Shown here: positions 8,573-17,988 of the stretch, in pieces
Numbering within the stretch: position 1 is the stretch's first letter
Layout of the letters: every line of letters starts with the position of its first letter
Source of the DNA: Camelimonas fluminis
GTDB taxonomy: Bacteria > Pseudomonadota > Alphaproteobacteria > Rhizobiales > Beijerinckiaceae
NCBI RefSeq assembly: GCF_014656355.1
Contig: NZ_BNCG01000009.1
Span: forward strand, 97,167 to 161,166
Direction: 5' to 3'
DNA length: 64,000 nucleotides
Notes under the pieces: generated by a model
What the model saw: only the letters and a program-made list of their open reading frames with translations
The model's database searches: none
Told to the model about the DNA's origin: nothing
Translations under genes and position numbers: made by a program

Positions 8573-9760
8573 TCAGCCGGCGCTTCCGCCCCAGTTGGGA
8601 TCTGCGAGCACGTCGTCGCCGTCAGCGCCCAGCCCGGGCGACGCGCGCCTGGCGACAACCGGCTCGCCATCCATGATGATGGGCGAGCGCACGCCAGGCA
8701 CGCTGCCGCCGGCGACGCCGGGGTGCGGCAGGTCCATGCGCAACCCGCGATGCACCACCTGCGGATCGGCGAACACCCCGTCCAGCCGGTTGATCGGTCC
8801 CACCGGCACGCCGGCCGCCGTCAGCCTGGCCAGAATGTCGTCGCGGGCGAAAGTGGCGGTGCGCGCCGCCAGTAGCCCGGCCAGCTCCTCCCGGTGGCGG
8901 ATGCGGTCGGCGTTGTGACGGAAGCGCGGATCCTCCACCAGTTCCGGAAGACCGAGCACCGCGCAGATGTGCGCGAACTGCGGATCGGTGCCCGAGGCGA
9001 TGATGAAATGACCGTCGCTGGCCGGAAACACCTGATAGGGCGCCACATTGACGTGGGCGTTGCCGACGCGGGCCGGGTTCTCGCCGGACACCAGATAGTT
9101 CATGGCCTGGTTGGACAGCACCGCCACCTGCGCATCGAGCAGCGCCATGTCGATGTGACAGCCGACGCCGCTGTCGCGCCGGCCCTGGAGCGCCGCCAGG
9201 ATCGCCACGGTGGCGTACATGCCGGTGAACAGGTCGGCGACGGCGATGCCGGCCTTGACCGGCTCACCCTGCGGATCGCCGGTGAGCGACATGACGCCGC
9301 CCAGCCCCTGGATCATGAAGTCATAGCCGGGGCGCGGCGCATAGGGGCCGTTCTGGCCAAAGCCGGTGATCGAGCACCAGATCAGCGCCGGGTGCTCCGC
9401 CCGCAGGCTGGCGTGATCGAGGCCATATTTCACCAGACCGCCGACCTTGAAGTTCTCGATCACCACATCGGCGTGGGCGGCGAGCCGGCGCACCAGCGCC
9501 TGCCCTTTGGCGTCCTCGAAATCGACGGCGATGGAGCGTTTGCCGCGATTGGTCGCGTGATAATAGGCGGCGCCCATGTCGCCGCCGTCAGTCCCGGTGA
9601 GGAACGGCGGGCCCCACTGGCGGGTGTCGTCGCCGACGCCAGCGCGCTCCACCTTGACCACGTCGGCCCCGAGATCGGCCAGCAACTGGCCCGACCACGG
9701 GCCGGCCAGCACGCGGGCGAGTTCCAGGACACGCACGCCCTTCAGCGGTTGCGGCGCCAT
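8573..9760 (-). CDS. CaiB/BaiF family CoA-transferase (likely succinyl-CoA:glutarate CoA-transferase)
   Basis: 395 residues from ATG 9760, preceded by GGAGAGG; upstream in-frame ATGs give a non-conserved extension. Class III CoA-transferase: N-terminal PLKGVRVLELARVLAGPW, Rossmann-like LADLGADVVKVE, NRGKRSIAVD, and the catalytic Asp176 in VADLFTGMYAT. It follows glutaryl-CoA dehydrogenase (137 bp upstream, same strand), as in many proteobacteria where the pair activates glutarate with succinyl-CoA and then oxidises glutaryl-CoA. Substrate assignment rests on that neighbour, as the family also includes formyl- and carnitine-CoA transferases. Confidence 0.87.
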   Translation of the reverse strand: MAPQPLKGVRVLELARVLAGPWSGQLLADLGADVVKVERAGVGDDTRQWGPPFLTGTDGGDMGAAYYHATNRGKRSIAVDFEDAKGQALVRRLAAHADVVIENFKVGGLVKYGLDHASLRAEHPALIWCSITGFGQNGPYAPRPGYDFMIQGLGGVMSLTGDPQGEPVKAGIAVADLFTGMYATVAILAALQGRRDSGVGCHIDMALLDAQVAVLSNQAMNYLVSGENPARVGNAHVNVAPYQVFPASDGHFIIASGTDPQFAHICAVLGLPELVEDPRFRHNADRIRHREELAGLLAARTATFARDDILARLTAAGVPVGPINRLDGVFADPQVVHRGLRMDLPHPGVAGGSVPGVRSPIIMDGEPVVARRASPGLGADGDDVLADPNWGGSAG

Positions 9761-9896
9761 CAGCCTCTCCATCCTGGTGTGGGCGCGCGCCGGATGACCA
9801 TGACGCGCGCAAGATCGTTGCGGACAAGATTGTTGCGGATTTGATGCGTCATGCATGCTGCCCCCGCGCCGCATCTCCGCCGCGCCGGGACGCGCT

Positions 9897-11090
9897 TCAG
9901 AAAAACGCCTGCAGGCCAGTCTGGGCGCGGCCGAGGATCAGCGCATGCACGTCGTGCGTACCCTCGTAGGTATTGACCGTTTCCAGGTTCTGGGCGTGGC
10001 GCATGACGTGGAATTCCTGATGAATGCCATTGCCGCCATGCATGTCGCGGGCAACGCGGGCAATGTCGAGCGCCTTGCCGCAATTGTTGCGCTTGACGAT
10101 CGAGATCATCTCCGGGGCCATCTCCCCCGCGTCGAACAGCTTGCCGACGCGCCATGAGGCCAGCAGCGCCAGCGAGATTTCCGTCTGCATGTCCGCCAGC
10201 TTCTTCTGCACCAGCTGCGTCGCGGCCAGCGGCCGGCCGAACTGTTTGCGATCCAGCGTATAGGCGCGGGCGCGATGCCAGCAGTCCTCGGCGGCGCCCA
10301 TGGCGCCCCAGGAAATGCCATAACGGGCGCGATTCAGACAGCCGAACGGACCCTTGAGGCCGGAGACGTTGGGCAGCAGGGCGTCCTCGCCCACCTCCAC
10401 ATTGTCCATCACCACCTCGCCCGTGATCGAGGCGCGCAGGGAGAGCTTGCCCTCGATCTTCGGCGCCGAGAGGCCTTTCAGGCCCTTCTCCAGCACGAAA
10501 CCGCGAATCTCGCCGCCGTGCGCGGCGGATTTGGCCCAGACCACGAATACGTCGGCGATCGGCGCGTTGGAGATCCACATCTTGGAGCCGTTGAGGCGGT
10601 AACCGCCGTCGATCTTCTCGGCCCGGGTCTTCATGCCGCCAGGATCGGAGCCGGCGTCCGGCTCGGTGAGGCCGAAGCAGCCCACCCATTCGCCGCTGGC
10701 CAGCTTCGGCAGGTACTTCTTGCGCTGCTCTTCGGAGCCGTAGGCGTAGATCGGGTACATCACCAGCGACGACTGCACGCTCATCATCGAGCGGTAGCCG
10801 GAATCGATGCGCTCCACCTCACGGGCGACCAGGCCATAGGCGACATATGACGCGCCAGCGCAGCCGTATTCCTCCGGCAGGGTGACGCCGAGCAGACCGA
10901 GCGCACCCATTTCGTTGAAGATCTCGCGATCGGTGCGCTCATGGGCGTAGGCGCCGATGACGCGCGGCAGCAGCTGCTCCTGGGCGTAGGCGCGGGCGCT
11001 GTCGCGAATCATGCGCTCATCGTCCGTCAGCAGGCCGTCGAGAAGGAACGGATCCTCCCAGTTGAACGCCGCGCCAGAAGTACCAGCCAT
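9897..11090 (-). CDS. gcdH: Glutaryl-CoA dehydrogenase
   Basis: 397 residues from ATG 11090, which follows GGGAGCGGAG; an ATG at 11156 in frame adds 22 residues and is less well supported. FAD enzyme that oxidises and decarboxylates glutaryl-CoA to crotonyl-CoA in lysine, tryptophan and glutarate breakdown. Marks: [22 protein letters not shown] at the N-terminus is typical for [23 protein letters not shown] carries the ACAD signature, and [16 protein letters not shown] holds the catalytic Glu376. Paired with the CoA-transferase downstream. A divergent acyl-CoA synthetase starts at 11550. Confidence 0.95.
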   Translation of the reverse strand: MAGTSGAAFNWEDPFLLDGLLTDDERMIRDSARAYAQEQLLPRVIGAYAHERTDREIFNEMGALGLLGVTLPEEYGCAGASYVAYGLVAREVERIDSGYRSMMSVQSSLVMYPIYAYGSEEQRKKYLPKLASGEWVGCFGLTEPDAGSDPGGMKTRAEKIDGGYRLNGSKMWISNAPIADVFVVWAKSAAHGGEIRGFVLEKGLKGLSAPKIEGKLSLRASITGEVVMDNVEVGEDALLPNVSGLKGPFGCLNRARYGISWGAMGAAEDCWHRARAYTLDRKQFGRPLAATQLVQKKLADMQTEISLALLASWRVGKLFDAGEMAPEMISIVKRNNCGKALDIARVARDMHGGNGIHQEFHVMRHAQNLETVNTYEGTHDVHALILGRAQTGLQAFF

Positions 11091-11549
11091 GTCTCCGCTC
11101 CCGTCACTTGCCCCGTCATCAGCGAAAGCGGGGACGTGCATACCTTGTTGCGTCAACAGCCATAGAGCAACTCCGGCCTGAGCGGGAGCCGTCGCGTCCC
11201 TGGAGCGGACAAATCGCCGCCCCCAACCATTTGATGAGAAAAGGAATGGTTGTCATCGGGCGGAACACGTGGCAGTCCACGCCTGTTACGGAAGCGCAAG
11301 GGGCATGCAGCCAGATCATGCCGCGCCAGTGGGCTCCCCGGCCAGCACGGCGCAGCGTGGGCAAGCGCCCGCTTCAATTGAAGCGGCGGCCGCGCCCAGG
11401 CGTCATGGCGGCGGCGTCATGGCGATGGCGTCATGGCGATGGCGCAAGCCCCGCCCCGGCGATGGACCGCTGCGGCGATCGTCCCGGCGCGCAACCCCGT
11501 GACAGCGCCTCCGCCGCATGCGCGCGGCGATGGCCAACGGGAGAAATTC
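11091..11549. promoter_or_regulatory. Divergent gcdH / acyl-CoA synthetase intergenic region
   Basis: 459 bp between divergent genes. At 11402-11443 there are three tandem 14-bp units of the form GTCATGGCGATGGC (the first has one or two changes). No clear -35/-10 pair or operator could be assigned. Confidence 0.4.
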
Positions 11550-13223
11550 ATGTCTGCAGCCACCAGCCCTGCGACCCCGGTCGACTACCTGGACTTCATG
11601 AAGAGCTTCAACGCGAAGGACCTGTGGCGGGACGTCACCGCCGGGTCCGACGTAATCAACGCCTGCGTCGCCTGCTGCGACCGCTGGGCCGGGGGCGGCC
11701 GCGTCGCCCTGATCCATGACAGGGGCGGGGTGACTACGCAGACCACCTACGCCGACCTGAAGAAGCGCGCCGCCCGCTTCGCCCATCTGCTGAAGCGCCA
11801 GGGCGTCGGCAAGGGCGACCGCATCGCCGCCATGATGCCGCGCACGCCGGACATGCTGGCCGTGCTGCTGGGCGCCTGGCGCGCCGGCGCGGTTTACGTG
11901 CCGCTGTTCACCGCGTTCGGCCCGAAGGCCGTCGAAAGCCGCGTCCATGGTTCGGAAGCGAAGCTGGTGGTGACCGATGCGGTCAACCGGCCCAAGCTCG
12001 ACGGCGCCGACAACATGCCGGAGATCGTCGTCATCGGCGGCGGCCAGCAGGCCATTGACGCCGGCGACCTCGACTTCGAGACCGAGATGGCGAAGGGGTC
12101 GGACGCGTTCGCCCCGGTCCCGCTCGATCGCGACGACCTGATCATGATGCTGTTCACCTCCGGCACCACCGGCTCGCCCAAGGGCGTGCGGGTGCCGATG
12201 TTCGCGCTGACCGGCTTCCTCGCCTACATGCGCTATTCGGTGGATCTGCGTCCGGACGACAAATTCTGGAACATCGCCGATCCGGGCTGGGCTTATGGCC
12301 TGTATTACGCCGCCACGACTCCGCTGCTGATGGGCCAGACCACCCTGTATAGCGAAGACGCCTTCACGGTGGACAATTTCTACCGGGTGCTGAAGCAGTA
12401 CGGCATCACCAACCTGGCCGGCGCGCCCACCGCCTACCGGCTGCTGATGGCTGCCGGCGACCAGGCCGCCGCGGCCGTGAAGGGGCAGTTGCGCGCCGTG
12501 TCGTCCGCCGGCGAGCCGCTCAACGCCGAGGTGATCCGCTGGTTCGACCGGGCGCTCAATGCGCCGATCCGCGACCATTACGGCCAGACCGAAACCGGCA
12601 TGGTGCTGTGCAATCACCACGCCCTGACCCATCCGGTGCATGAAGGCGCCGCCGGCTTCGCCCTGCCCGGTTACCGCATCGTGGTGATCGACCAGGACGA
12701 TAACGAGCTGAAAAGCGAGCAGCAGGGCGAACTGGCCATCGACCGCCAGAACTCGCCGCTGCTGGTGTTCAACGGTTATTGGGGACGCGATCCGCTGCCC
12801 GCGGACCAGCGCTATTACCGCACCGGCGACACGGCCGAGATCAATGCCGACGGCACCATCAGCTTCTTCGGTCGCGCCGACGACGTCATCACCTCGTCGG
12901 GCTATCGCATAGGCCCGTTCGACGTGGAGAGCGCGTTGATCGAGCATCCGGCGGTGGCCGACGTGGCGGTAATCGGCAAGCCCGACCCGGAGCGCACCGA
13001 ACTGGTCAAGGCCTTCATCATCCTGAAGCCGGGCGTCGAGGGCACGGACGCCCTGCGCGACGAGCTGGCCCAGCACGTGCGCAAGCGCCTGTCAGCCCAC
13101 TCCTACCCGCGCGAGATCGACTTCGTCACGGAGCTGCCGAAGACGCCGAGCGGCAAGGTGCAGCGTTTCATCCTGCGCGCCGCCGAAGTGGCGAAGCTGA
13201 AGGACGCCGGCGTACAGATCTGA
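11550..13223 (+). CDS. AMP-dependent acyl-CoA synthetase
   Basis: 557 residues from ATG 11550, preceded by GGGAGAAATTC; the upstream open frame from 11433 reads through a tandem repeat. ANL superfamily: phosphate loop MLFTSGTTGSPKG (about 200-212), YGQTETGM (A5), YYRTGDTAEI (A7), GRADDVITSSGYRIGPFDVE (A8) and the adenylation lysine in PKTPSGKVQRF near the C-terminus. This architecture fits the acetyl-CoA-synthetase-like/ACSM group that activates short or medium acids or aromatic acids; the true substrate is unknown. Position opposite the glutarate module suggests acid catabolism. A good terminator follows at 13301. Confidence 0.88.
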   Translation: MSAATSPATPVDYLDFMKSFNAKDLWRDVTAGSDVINACVACCDRWAGGGRVALIHDRGGVTTQTTYADLKKRAARFAHLLKRQGVGKGDRIAAMMPRTPDMLAVLLGAWRAGAVYVPLFTAFGPKAVESRVHGSEAKLVVTDAVNRPKLDGADNMPEIVVIGGGQQAIDAGDLDFETEMAKGSDAFAPVPLDRDDLIMMLFTSGTTGSPKGVRVPMFALTGFLAYMRYSVDLRPDDKFWNIADPGWAYGLYYAATTPLLMGQTTLYSEDAFTVDNFYRVLKQYGITNLAGAPTAYRLLMAAGDQAAAAVKGQLRAVSSAGEPLNAEVIRWFDRALNAPIRDHYGQTETGMVLCNHHALTHPVHEGAAGFALPGYRIVVIDQDDNELKSEQQGELAIDRQNSPLLVFNGYWGRDPLPADQRYYRTGDTAEINADGTISFFGRADDVITSSGYRIGPFDVESALIEHPAVADVAVIGKPDPERTELVKAFIILKPGVEGTDALRDELAQHVRKRLSAHSYPREIDFVTELPKTPSGKVQRFILRAAEVAKLKDAGVQI

Positions 13224-13300
13224 GCGCGGGCCAAAGCCGGCCATCCGATCCCCGCGCGGGTCAGGGCTCCGCAGGCCCTGTTTCTCCCCACCAGACGACT

Positions 13301-13335
13301 GAAGGCGCGCTCCCCCAGAGCGCGCCTTCTTTCTT
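13301..13335 (+). terminator. Rho-independent terminator after acyl-CoA synthetase
   Basis: AAGGCGCGCT and AGCGCGCCTT form a ten-base stem with a short C-rich loop, followed by CTTTCTTT. Confidence 0.8.
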
Positions 13336-13395
13336 TGACCCGGCCAGGAACCGCCCCCCAGAGACGTTCCCCGACCGATCAGGCCCTGGCTGCGG

Positions 13396-14604
13396 TTACG
13401 CCGCCAGCGCCTCGTCGGCAGGGCCAAAGAACTCATAGTGGATGCGACCGGCCGGGACGCCAGCCGCCACCAGGGCGGCGATGATGTCGCGCAGCATCGG
13501 GCGCGGGCCACAGATGTAATAATCGGCTTCGGCGACCGGCGTCTGGCGCTTCAGCCAGTCGCCGGAGATCACGCCTTCCTCGTCGAAGTCGCCGCCTGGG
13601 GTTGACGCGGGGCTGGGCGCCTCATGGAAGAACACGGCCTTGCCGTCCGGCAGCCTGGCCGCCAGCTCCCGCACATGGGCGGCCATGGCCTGGGCTGAGG
13701 AATCGAAGGCGCCGTGGGCGAACAGCACCTGACGCCTGGCGCCTTCCGCCGCAAGGCTTTCCAGCATCGCCACCATGGGCGTGAGGCCAACGCCGCCGGA
13801 GAGCAATACAACCGGGCTGTCGCCAGGCTGCAGATAGAAGTCGCCGGCCGGCGCGCCAACCTTGAGGCTGTCGCCAACCTTGACCCGGTCGTGCAGCCAG
13901 CGCGAGGCCAGGCCGCGCGGCTCGCGCTTGACGGTGATGCGGTAGCTGGCGCCGTCAGATGCGGCTGACACGGTGTAGTTGCGCTTCAGCGGCGGCTGGC
14001 CGGGGATGCTGAGCCAGAGGGTGAGATACTGGCCAGGCTTCTGCCGCACGACCGGTCCACCGTCGGCCGGACGCAGCACGAAAGAATTGATGATGTTGCT
14101 CTCGCGAATGATGTCGGCGACGACGAAATCGCGCCAGCCGTTCCAGCCGCCGGTCGCGCCGGCGATCTCCTTGTAGATCGTCTGCTCGCGCTCGATCAGC
14201 ACATCCGCCAGGAACCAGTAGGCCTCGCCCCAGGCATCCATGATCTCATCCGTGGCGGCGTCGCCAAGCACGGTCCTGATCGCGGCCAGAAGGGCGTCGG
14301 CGACGTAAGGGTAGTGCTCCGGCAGGATCTGCAGGCCAACGTGCTTCTGGGCGATGCGCTCCACCGCCCCGGTCAGCGCTTCCAGATTGTCGATGTTCTG
14401 GGCGTAGGCGAGAATCGCCCCGGCAAGCGCCTGCGGCTGCGAACCGTTGTCGCCATGGTGCGACTGGTTGAACAGGTCGCGGATCGCCGGATTGCGGAAC
14501 ATGTTGGCGTACATTTCACGGGTGACGGCGAGACCGTGGAGCGCCAGCGCCGGAGCGGTGGCCTTTACCGTGGCGATGGTCCGTTCACTCAGTGACCGTG
14601 GCAT
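13396..14604 (-). CDS. hmp: Flavohemoprotein, nitric oxide dioxygenase
   Basis: 402 residues from ATG 14604, preceded by GGAGCC; the 26 extra residues of the open frame are not conserved. Converts NO and O2 to nitrate with NAD(P)H. N-terminal globin (1-140) with the B10 Tyr32 and proximal His88 in KHVGLQI; a middle FAD domain (about 150-255, SFVLRPADGG, GQYLTLWL, RNYTVSAA) and a C-terminal NAD domain (LLSGGVGLTPMVAML). Divergent from an Rrf2-family gene with three cysteines (NsrR type), and two NsrR-like sites lie between them, so NO-responsive repression is expected. Confidence 0.96.
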   Translation of the reverse strand: MPRSLSERTIATVKATAPALALHGLAVTREMYANMFRNPAIRDLFNQSHHGDNGSQPQALAGAILAYAQNIDNLEALTGAVERIAQKHVGLQILPEHYPYVADALLAAIRTVLGDAATDEIMDAWGEAYWFLADVLIEREQTIYKEIAGATGGWNGWRDFVVADIIRESNIINSFVLRPADGGPVVRQKPGQYLTLWLSIPGQPPLKRNYTVSAASDGASYRITVKREPRGLASRWLHDRVKVGDSLKVGAPAGDFYLQPGDSPVVLLSGGVGLTPMVAMLESLAAEGARRQVLFAHGAFDSSAQAMAAHVRELAARLPDGKAVFFHEAPSPASTPGGDFDEEGVISGDWLKRQTPVAEADYYICGPRPMLRDIIAALVAAGVPAGRIHYEFFGPADEALAA

Positions 14605-14676
14605 GTGGAGGCTCCAGAAACAGTTTGACCGGCCTCGGCTCAGGTAGACTGGCGGCATGCCGGACGACGCCAAATC

Positions 14677-14695
14677 ATGCATCGCAAATGCATCT
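14677..14695. promoter_or_regulatory. NsrR-like operator 1
   Basis: ATGCATCGCAAATGCATCT, which matches the AAATGCATCT half-site pattern of proteobacterial NsrR operators, lies 73 bp upstream of the hmp start. A second copy follows 20 bp away. Confidence 0.7.
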
Positions 14696-14714
14696 ATTCA
14701 CGCCGTTGAAAATC

Positions 14715-14734
14715 ATGCAACGAAAATGCATCTT
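14715..14734. promoter_or_regulatory. NsrR-like operator 2
   Basis: ATGCAACGAAAATGCATCTT shares the AAATGCATCT half-site with operator 1 in the same orientation, 38 bp away (start to start). It lies between hmp and nsrR and could control both. Confidence 0.7.
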
Positions 14735-14829
14735 TCAAATTGTCGCAGGAACCGGCTGCGGCGGCTGCGCAGCATCCGGTGAAACGGGCCTGTCGCCGCA
14801 CCGGCGCAGGGATGGAAAACGGCGGAACG

Positions 14830-15300
14830 ATGCGATTGACGCGCTACACGGACTACGCCATGCGCGTGCTGCTCTATCTGGGGGCGCGGCCTGACCGTCT
14901 GTGCTCGATCGCCGAAATCGCCGGGGCCTACCGTATCTCCCAGAACCATCTGATGAAGGTCGTCAACGATCTGGGGCGCGCCGGCTATGTGGCCAGCGTC
15001 CGCGGACGCGCCGGCGGCGTGCGCCTGGCCCATGACCCGGCCGACATCAATATCGGCGCGGTCGTCCGCCACACCGAGGACGGCTTCGATCTGGTCGATT
15101 GCGGCGGTTGCGTCATCGCCCCCGCTTGCGGCCTGACCAGCGCCCTCGGCGAGGCGCTGGCCGCCTTTCTGGCGGTGCTCGACGGCTACACGCTCGCCGA
15201 TTTGCTGACCAAACGGGCCGACATGACGCGCCTGTTGCTCGGCGCCGCCTCGCCGCCGGCAACGGAAACGAAAACGCCCCGGCGGACAGCCTGGGCGTGA
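14830..15300 (+). CDS. nsrR: Rrf2 family transcriptional repressor NsrR
   Basis: 156 residues from ATG 14830 (GGCGGAACG just upstream); earlier in-frame starts would add a non-conserved tail. NO-sensing [Fe-S] repressor. MRLTRYTDYAMRVLLYLG is the typical start, the winged helix spans about 20-70 with RISQNHLMKVVNDLGRAGY as recognition region, and DCGGCVIAPAC supplies the three cluster cysteines, with spacing (2 and 5 residues between) slightly shorter than in the E. coli protein. Divergent to hmp with two candidate operators between. The C-terminal 15 residues are Pro/Thr-rich and poorly conserved-looking. Confidence 0.92.
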   Translation: MRLTRYTDYAMRVLLYLGARPDRLCSIAEIAGAYRISQNHLMKVVNDLGRAGYVASVRGRAGGVRLAHDPADINIGAVVRHTEDGFDLVDCGGCVIAPACGLTSALGEALAAFLAVLDGYTLADLLTKRADMTRLLLGAASPPATETKTPRRTAWA

Positions 15301-15441
15301 TCAGGACATTTTCAGAACGCGCCGGACAGACATTGTCTGGCGAGGCGGCGCCCCCGGGCCAAAATCCGTTCATGCTGAAGCGGATCTGCCCCTGTTTCTG
15401 TTGAACGGACGCCTTCACGCCAGGTGGCGGCGCCCCGGCCC

Positions 15442-16683
15442 TCAGCCCTCAGCCTTGTCCAGGCCGTACAGGGTGTGCAGCGTGCGTACCGCCAGTTCCG
15501 TGTAGGCCGCGTCGATCAGCACCGAGAACTTGATCTCCGACGTGGTGATGGCGCGGATGTTGATGCCCTTGTCGGCGAGCGCCCGGAAGGCGCGGGCCGC
15601 GACGCCGGCATGGCTGCGCATGCCAACGCCGATGGCCGACACCTTCACCACATCGGTGGCGCCTTCGATCTCGGTGAGGCCGAGACTGTCGCGGCGCCCG
15701 TCAAGGATCTTGCGGGCGCGTTCGTAGTCCGCGCCGGGCACCGTGAAGGTGATGTCCGTGTAGGCGTTGTCGCCCGACACGACCTGAATGATCATGTCGA
15801 CGTTGATATTGGCTTCGGCCAGCGGCACGAAGATATCGGCGGCGACGCCCGGCTTGTCGGCGACGCGACGCAGGGTGATCTGCGCCTCGTCCCGGGAATA
15901 GGCGATGCCGGTGACGACCTGCTGTTCCAAGATCTCCTCCTCGTCGCAGATGAGCGTGCCGCTGCCTGGATTGGCCGGATCATCGAAGGACGAACGCACA
16001 TAGGTGCGCACGCCGTGCACCATGGCCACTTCGACCGAACGCACCTGCAAAACTTTCGCGCCAAGCGACGCCATCTCCAGCATCTCCTCAAAGGAGACGC
16101 GGTCAAGCCGGCGCGCCCGGCTGACAATGCGCGGATCGGTCGTGTAGACGCCGTCCACGTCGGTATAGATATCGCACCGGTCGGCGCCGATGGCGGCGGC
16201 GACAGCGACGGCGCTGGTGTCGGACCCGCCGCGCCCCAGGGTGGTGACCCGGCCGCTTTCCTCGTGCAGCCCCTGGAAGCCGGCGATCACCGCCACCTCG
16301 CCGCGGCCGAAGCCCGCGAGCAGCCCCGCGCCGTCAATGCCGGTGATGCGGGCGGAAGAATGGGCGCCGTCGGTCAGGATCGGAATCTGCCAGCCCTGCC
16401 AGGAGCGGGCGGGCTGCCCCATGCCCTGCAGGGTGATGGCCAGCAGGCCGGCGGTGACCAGCTCGCCCGAAGCGACGACCGCGTCATATTCACGCGGATC
16501 GTACAGCGGCGCAGCCTCACGGCACCAGGCGACCAACTCATTGGTCTTGCCGGACATGGCGGAAACAACGACCGCGACGTCGTTGCCGGCCTCCACCTCC
16601 CGTTTGACATGGAGAGCGACGTTACGGATGCGCTCGATATTCGCGACGGAGGTACCGCCGAACTTCATTACCAGGCGGGCCAT
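15442..16683 (-). CDS. lysC: Aspartate kinase
   Basis: 413 residues from ATG 16683. Phosphorylates aspartate at the head of the lysine, threonine and methionine pathway; it also provides aspartate semialdehyde for the carboxyspermidine route encoded at 62-64 kb. N-terminal KFGGTSVANIERI (kinase motif), FQGLHEESGRVTTLGRGGSDTSAVA, then DVDGVYTTDPRIV, and two C-terminal ACT domains from about 265 (GIAYSRDEAQITLRRV and VSAIGVGMRSHAGVAARAF), which bind lysine and/or threonine for feedback control. Single gene on the minus strand; divergent from rplS. Confidence 0.96.
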   Translation of the reverse strand: MARLVMKFGGTSVANIERIRNVALHVKREVEAGNDVAVVVSAMSGKTNELVAWCREAAPLYDPREYDAVVASGELVTAGLLAITLQGMGQPARSWQGWQIPILTDGAHSSARITGIDGAGLLAGFGRGEVAVIAGFQGLHEESGRVTTLGRGGSDTSAVAVAAAIGADRCDIYTDVDGVYTTDPRIVSRARRLDRVSFEEMLEMASLGAKVLQVRSVEVAMVHGVRTYVRSSFDDPANPGSGTLICDEEEILEQQVVTGIAYSRDEAQITLRRVADKPGVAADIFVPLAEANINVDMIIQVVSGDNAYTDITFTVPGADYERARKILDGRRDSLGLTEIEGATDVVKVSAIGVGMRSHAGVAARAFRALADKGINIRAITTSEIKFSVLIDAAYTELAVRTLHTLYGLDKAEG

Positions 16684-16966
16684 GGCTCTCAATCACAATC
16701 GGTGGGAGGCGCGCGCCGCCAGACGGCGCGACCAACTGGGGAAAGAACCGCGCGTATAGGAAGCGGCATTGACGCTGTCAATGGATGCGCCCCGCCCTTC
16801 CAGGAGCACTCGACAGGGCGGCGCGCGTGGTGTAAAGGCGCGACTTCAACTGAAAACAGCGTGGCCGAAACGCTTGCAGTCTTCGTTGGACGTCGCCCCC
16901 GGCGGCCGGGTTCAGACCCGCGCCCCAAAGCAGGCGTCCTGATGGCTGCCACGGCAGGAGCACATG

Positions 16967-17347
16967 ATGAACATTATCGAGCAGATCGATCAGGAGCAGA
17001 TCGCCCGCCTGACCGCCGACCGCAATTTCCCGGAGTTCGAGCCCGGCGACACCGTGCAGGTCAACGTCAAGGTTCGCGAAGGCGAGCGTTCCCGCGTGCA
17101 GGCCTATGAAGGCGTCTGCATCGCCCGCGCCGGCGGCGGCATCAACCAGAGCTTCACCGTTCGCAAGATCTCCTATGGCGAAGGTGTCGAGCGCGTGTTC
17201 CCGCTGTATTCGCCGATCATCGACTCGATCAAGATCGTGCGTCGCGGCAAGGTGCGTCGCGCCAAGCTGTATTACCTGCGCGACCGTCGCGGCAAGTCGG
17301 CCCGTATCGCCGAGCGCGTTGAGCGCGCCCCGAAGGCCGCCAAGTAA
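16967..17347 (+). CDS. rplS: 50S ribosomal protein L19
   Basis: 126 residues from ATG 16967; another ATG directly precedes it at 16964, but GGAG at 16957-16960 is better spaced (six bases) for the second. Large-subunit protein at the 30S-50S interface. [30 protein letters not shown] and [32 protein letters not shown] are diagnostic. The usual partners rpsP, rimM and trmD are absent upstream here; rplS stands alone and precedes leuC, an order seen in Rhizobiales. A double hairpin terminator follows. Confidence 0.97.
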   Translation: MNIIEQIDQEQIARLTADRNFPEFEPGDTVQVNVKVREGERSRVQAYEGVCIARAGGGINQSFTVRKISYGEGVERVFPLYSPIIDSIKIVRRGKVRRAKLYYLRDRRGKSARIAERVERAPKAAK

Positions 17348-17403
17348 GCCTTTAAAGCAAGTAAGACTGTCAAGTCAGGCGCCGGTCCCGGCGCCTCGCT
17401 TCC

Positions 17404-17438
17404 ACCCGCCGCGCTCCCGCACGGCGGGTTTATTTTTG
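17404..17438 (+). terminator. Rho-independent terminator after rplS
   Basis: CCCGCCG and CGGCGGG pair around a 10-base loop, followed by TTTATTTTT. A second hairpin, AGGCGCCGG with CCGGCGCCT, lies just upstream at 17377-17396 without a T run. Confidence 0.85.
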
Positions 17439-17583
17439 CCGTTTTCCCGCGACGCCTGTCGAGGCTGGGGCGCACGCCAGCCTGCCGGAGCAGGCCAGGC
17501 CCGTTGTGATGGCGATGCGGTGACAAGCCGCGACGGCTTCGCCGCTCATGGGCCCTGACGGCTCCAGCCGACGACTTTTCTCC

Positions 17584-17988
17584 CTACTCGGTGGCTTCGT
17601 CGGCCAGCGGCCGGAAGCGCGCGGCGCGGATGGAGATGCAATAGCCGGCCAGCACGTCGATGGCGGCGATCAGGGTGATGATCAGAAACGCCGCTTCGCC
17701 GCATTTGCGCACAAACAGGAATTCCACCGCGCAGACCAGGAAAACGACCAGCGACAGGGCGTGATTGACCAGCGACGAGGTGCGCGCCCGGGCGCTGATG
17801 ATTTCCACGAACAACAGGGCGAAGGCCGCGACGACAAAGGCGTCGCCGGTGGTGATCGGCCACAGTTGCCCCGATGGCAGCGTCGTCTGGCCGACCACGG
17901 TGGTGGGCGTGGCCGAACCGAACACGACCAGACTGTTCCATGCCGCCACGATCAGGGCCAGCAACGGAAATGCGCGCAGCACAAACAT
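17584..17988 (-). CDS. Small integral membrane protein of unknown function
   Basis: 134 residues from ATG 17988. Four predicted membrane helices: residues about 5-25, 48-64, 74-92 and 100-118 (AFLIITLIAAIDVLAGYCI). The topology and size resemble the uncharacterised four-helix proteins often annotated simply as membrane protein in Rhizobiales. It lies on the minus strand between rplS and leuC and has no operon partner. No function can be assigned. Confidence 0.75.
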   Translation of the reverse strand: MFVLRAFPLLALIVAAWNSLVVFGSATPTTVVGQTTLPSGQLWPITTGDAFVVAAFALLFVEIISARARTSSLVNHALSLVVFLVCAVEFLFVRKCGEAAFLIITLIAAIDVLAGYCISIRAARFRPLADEATE

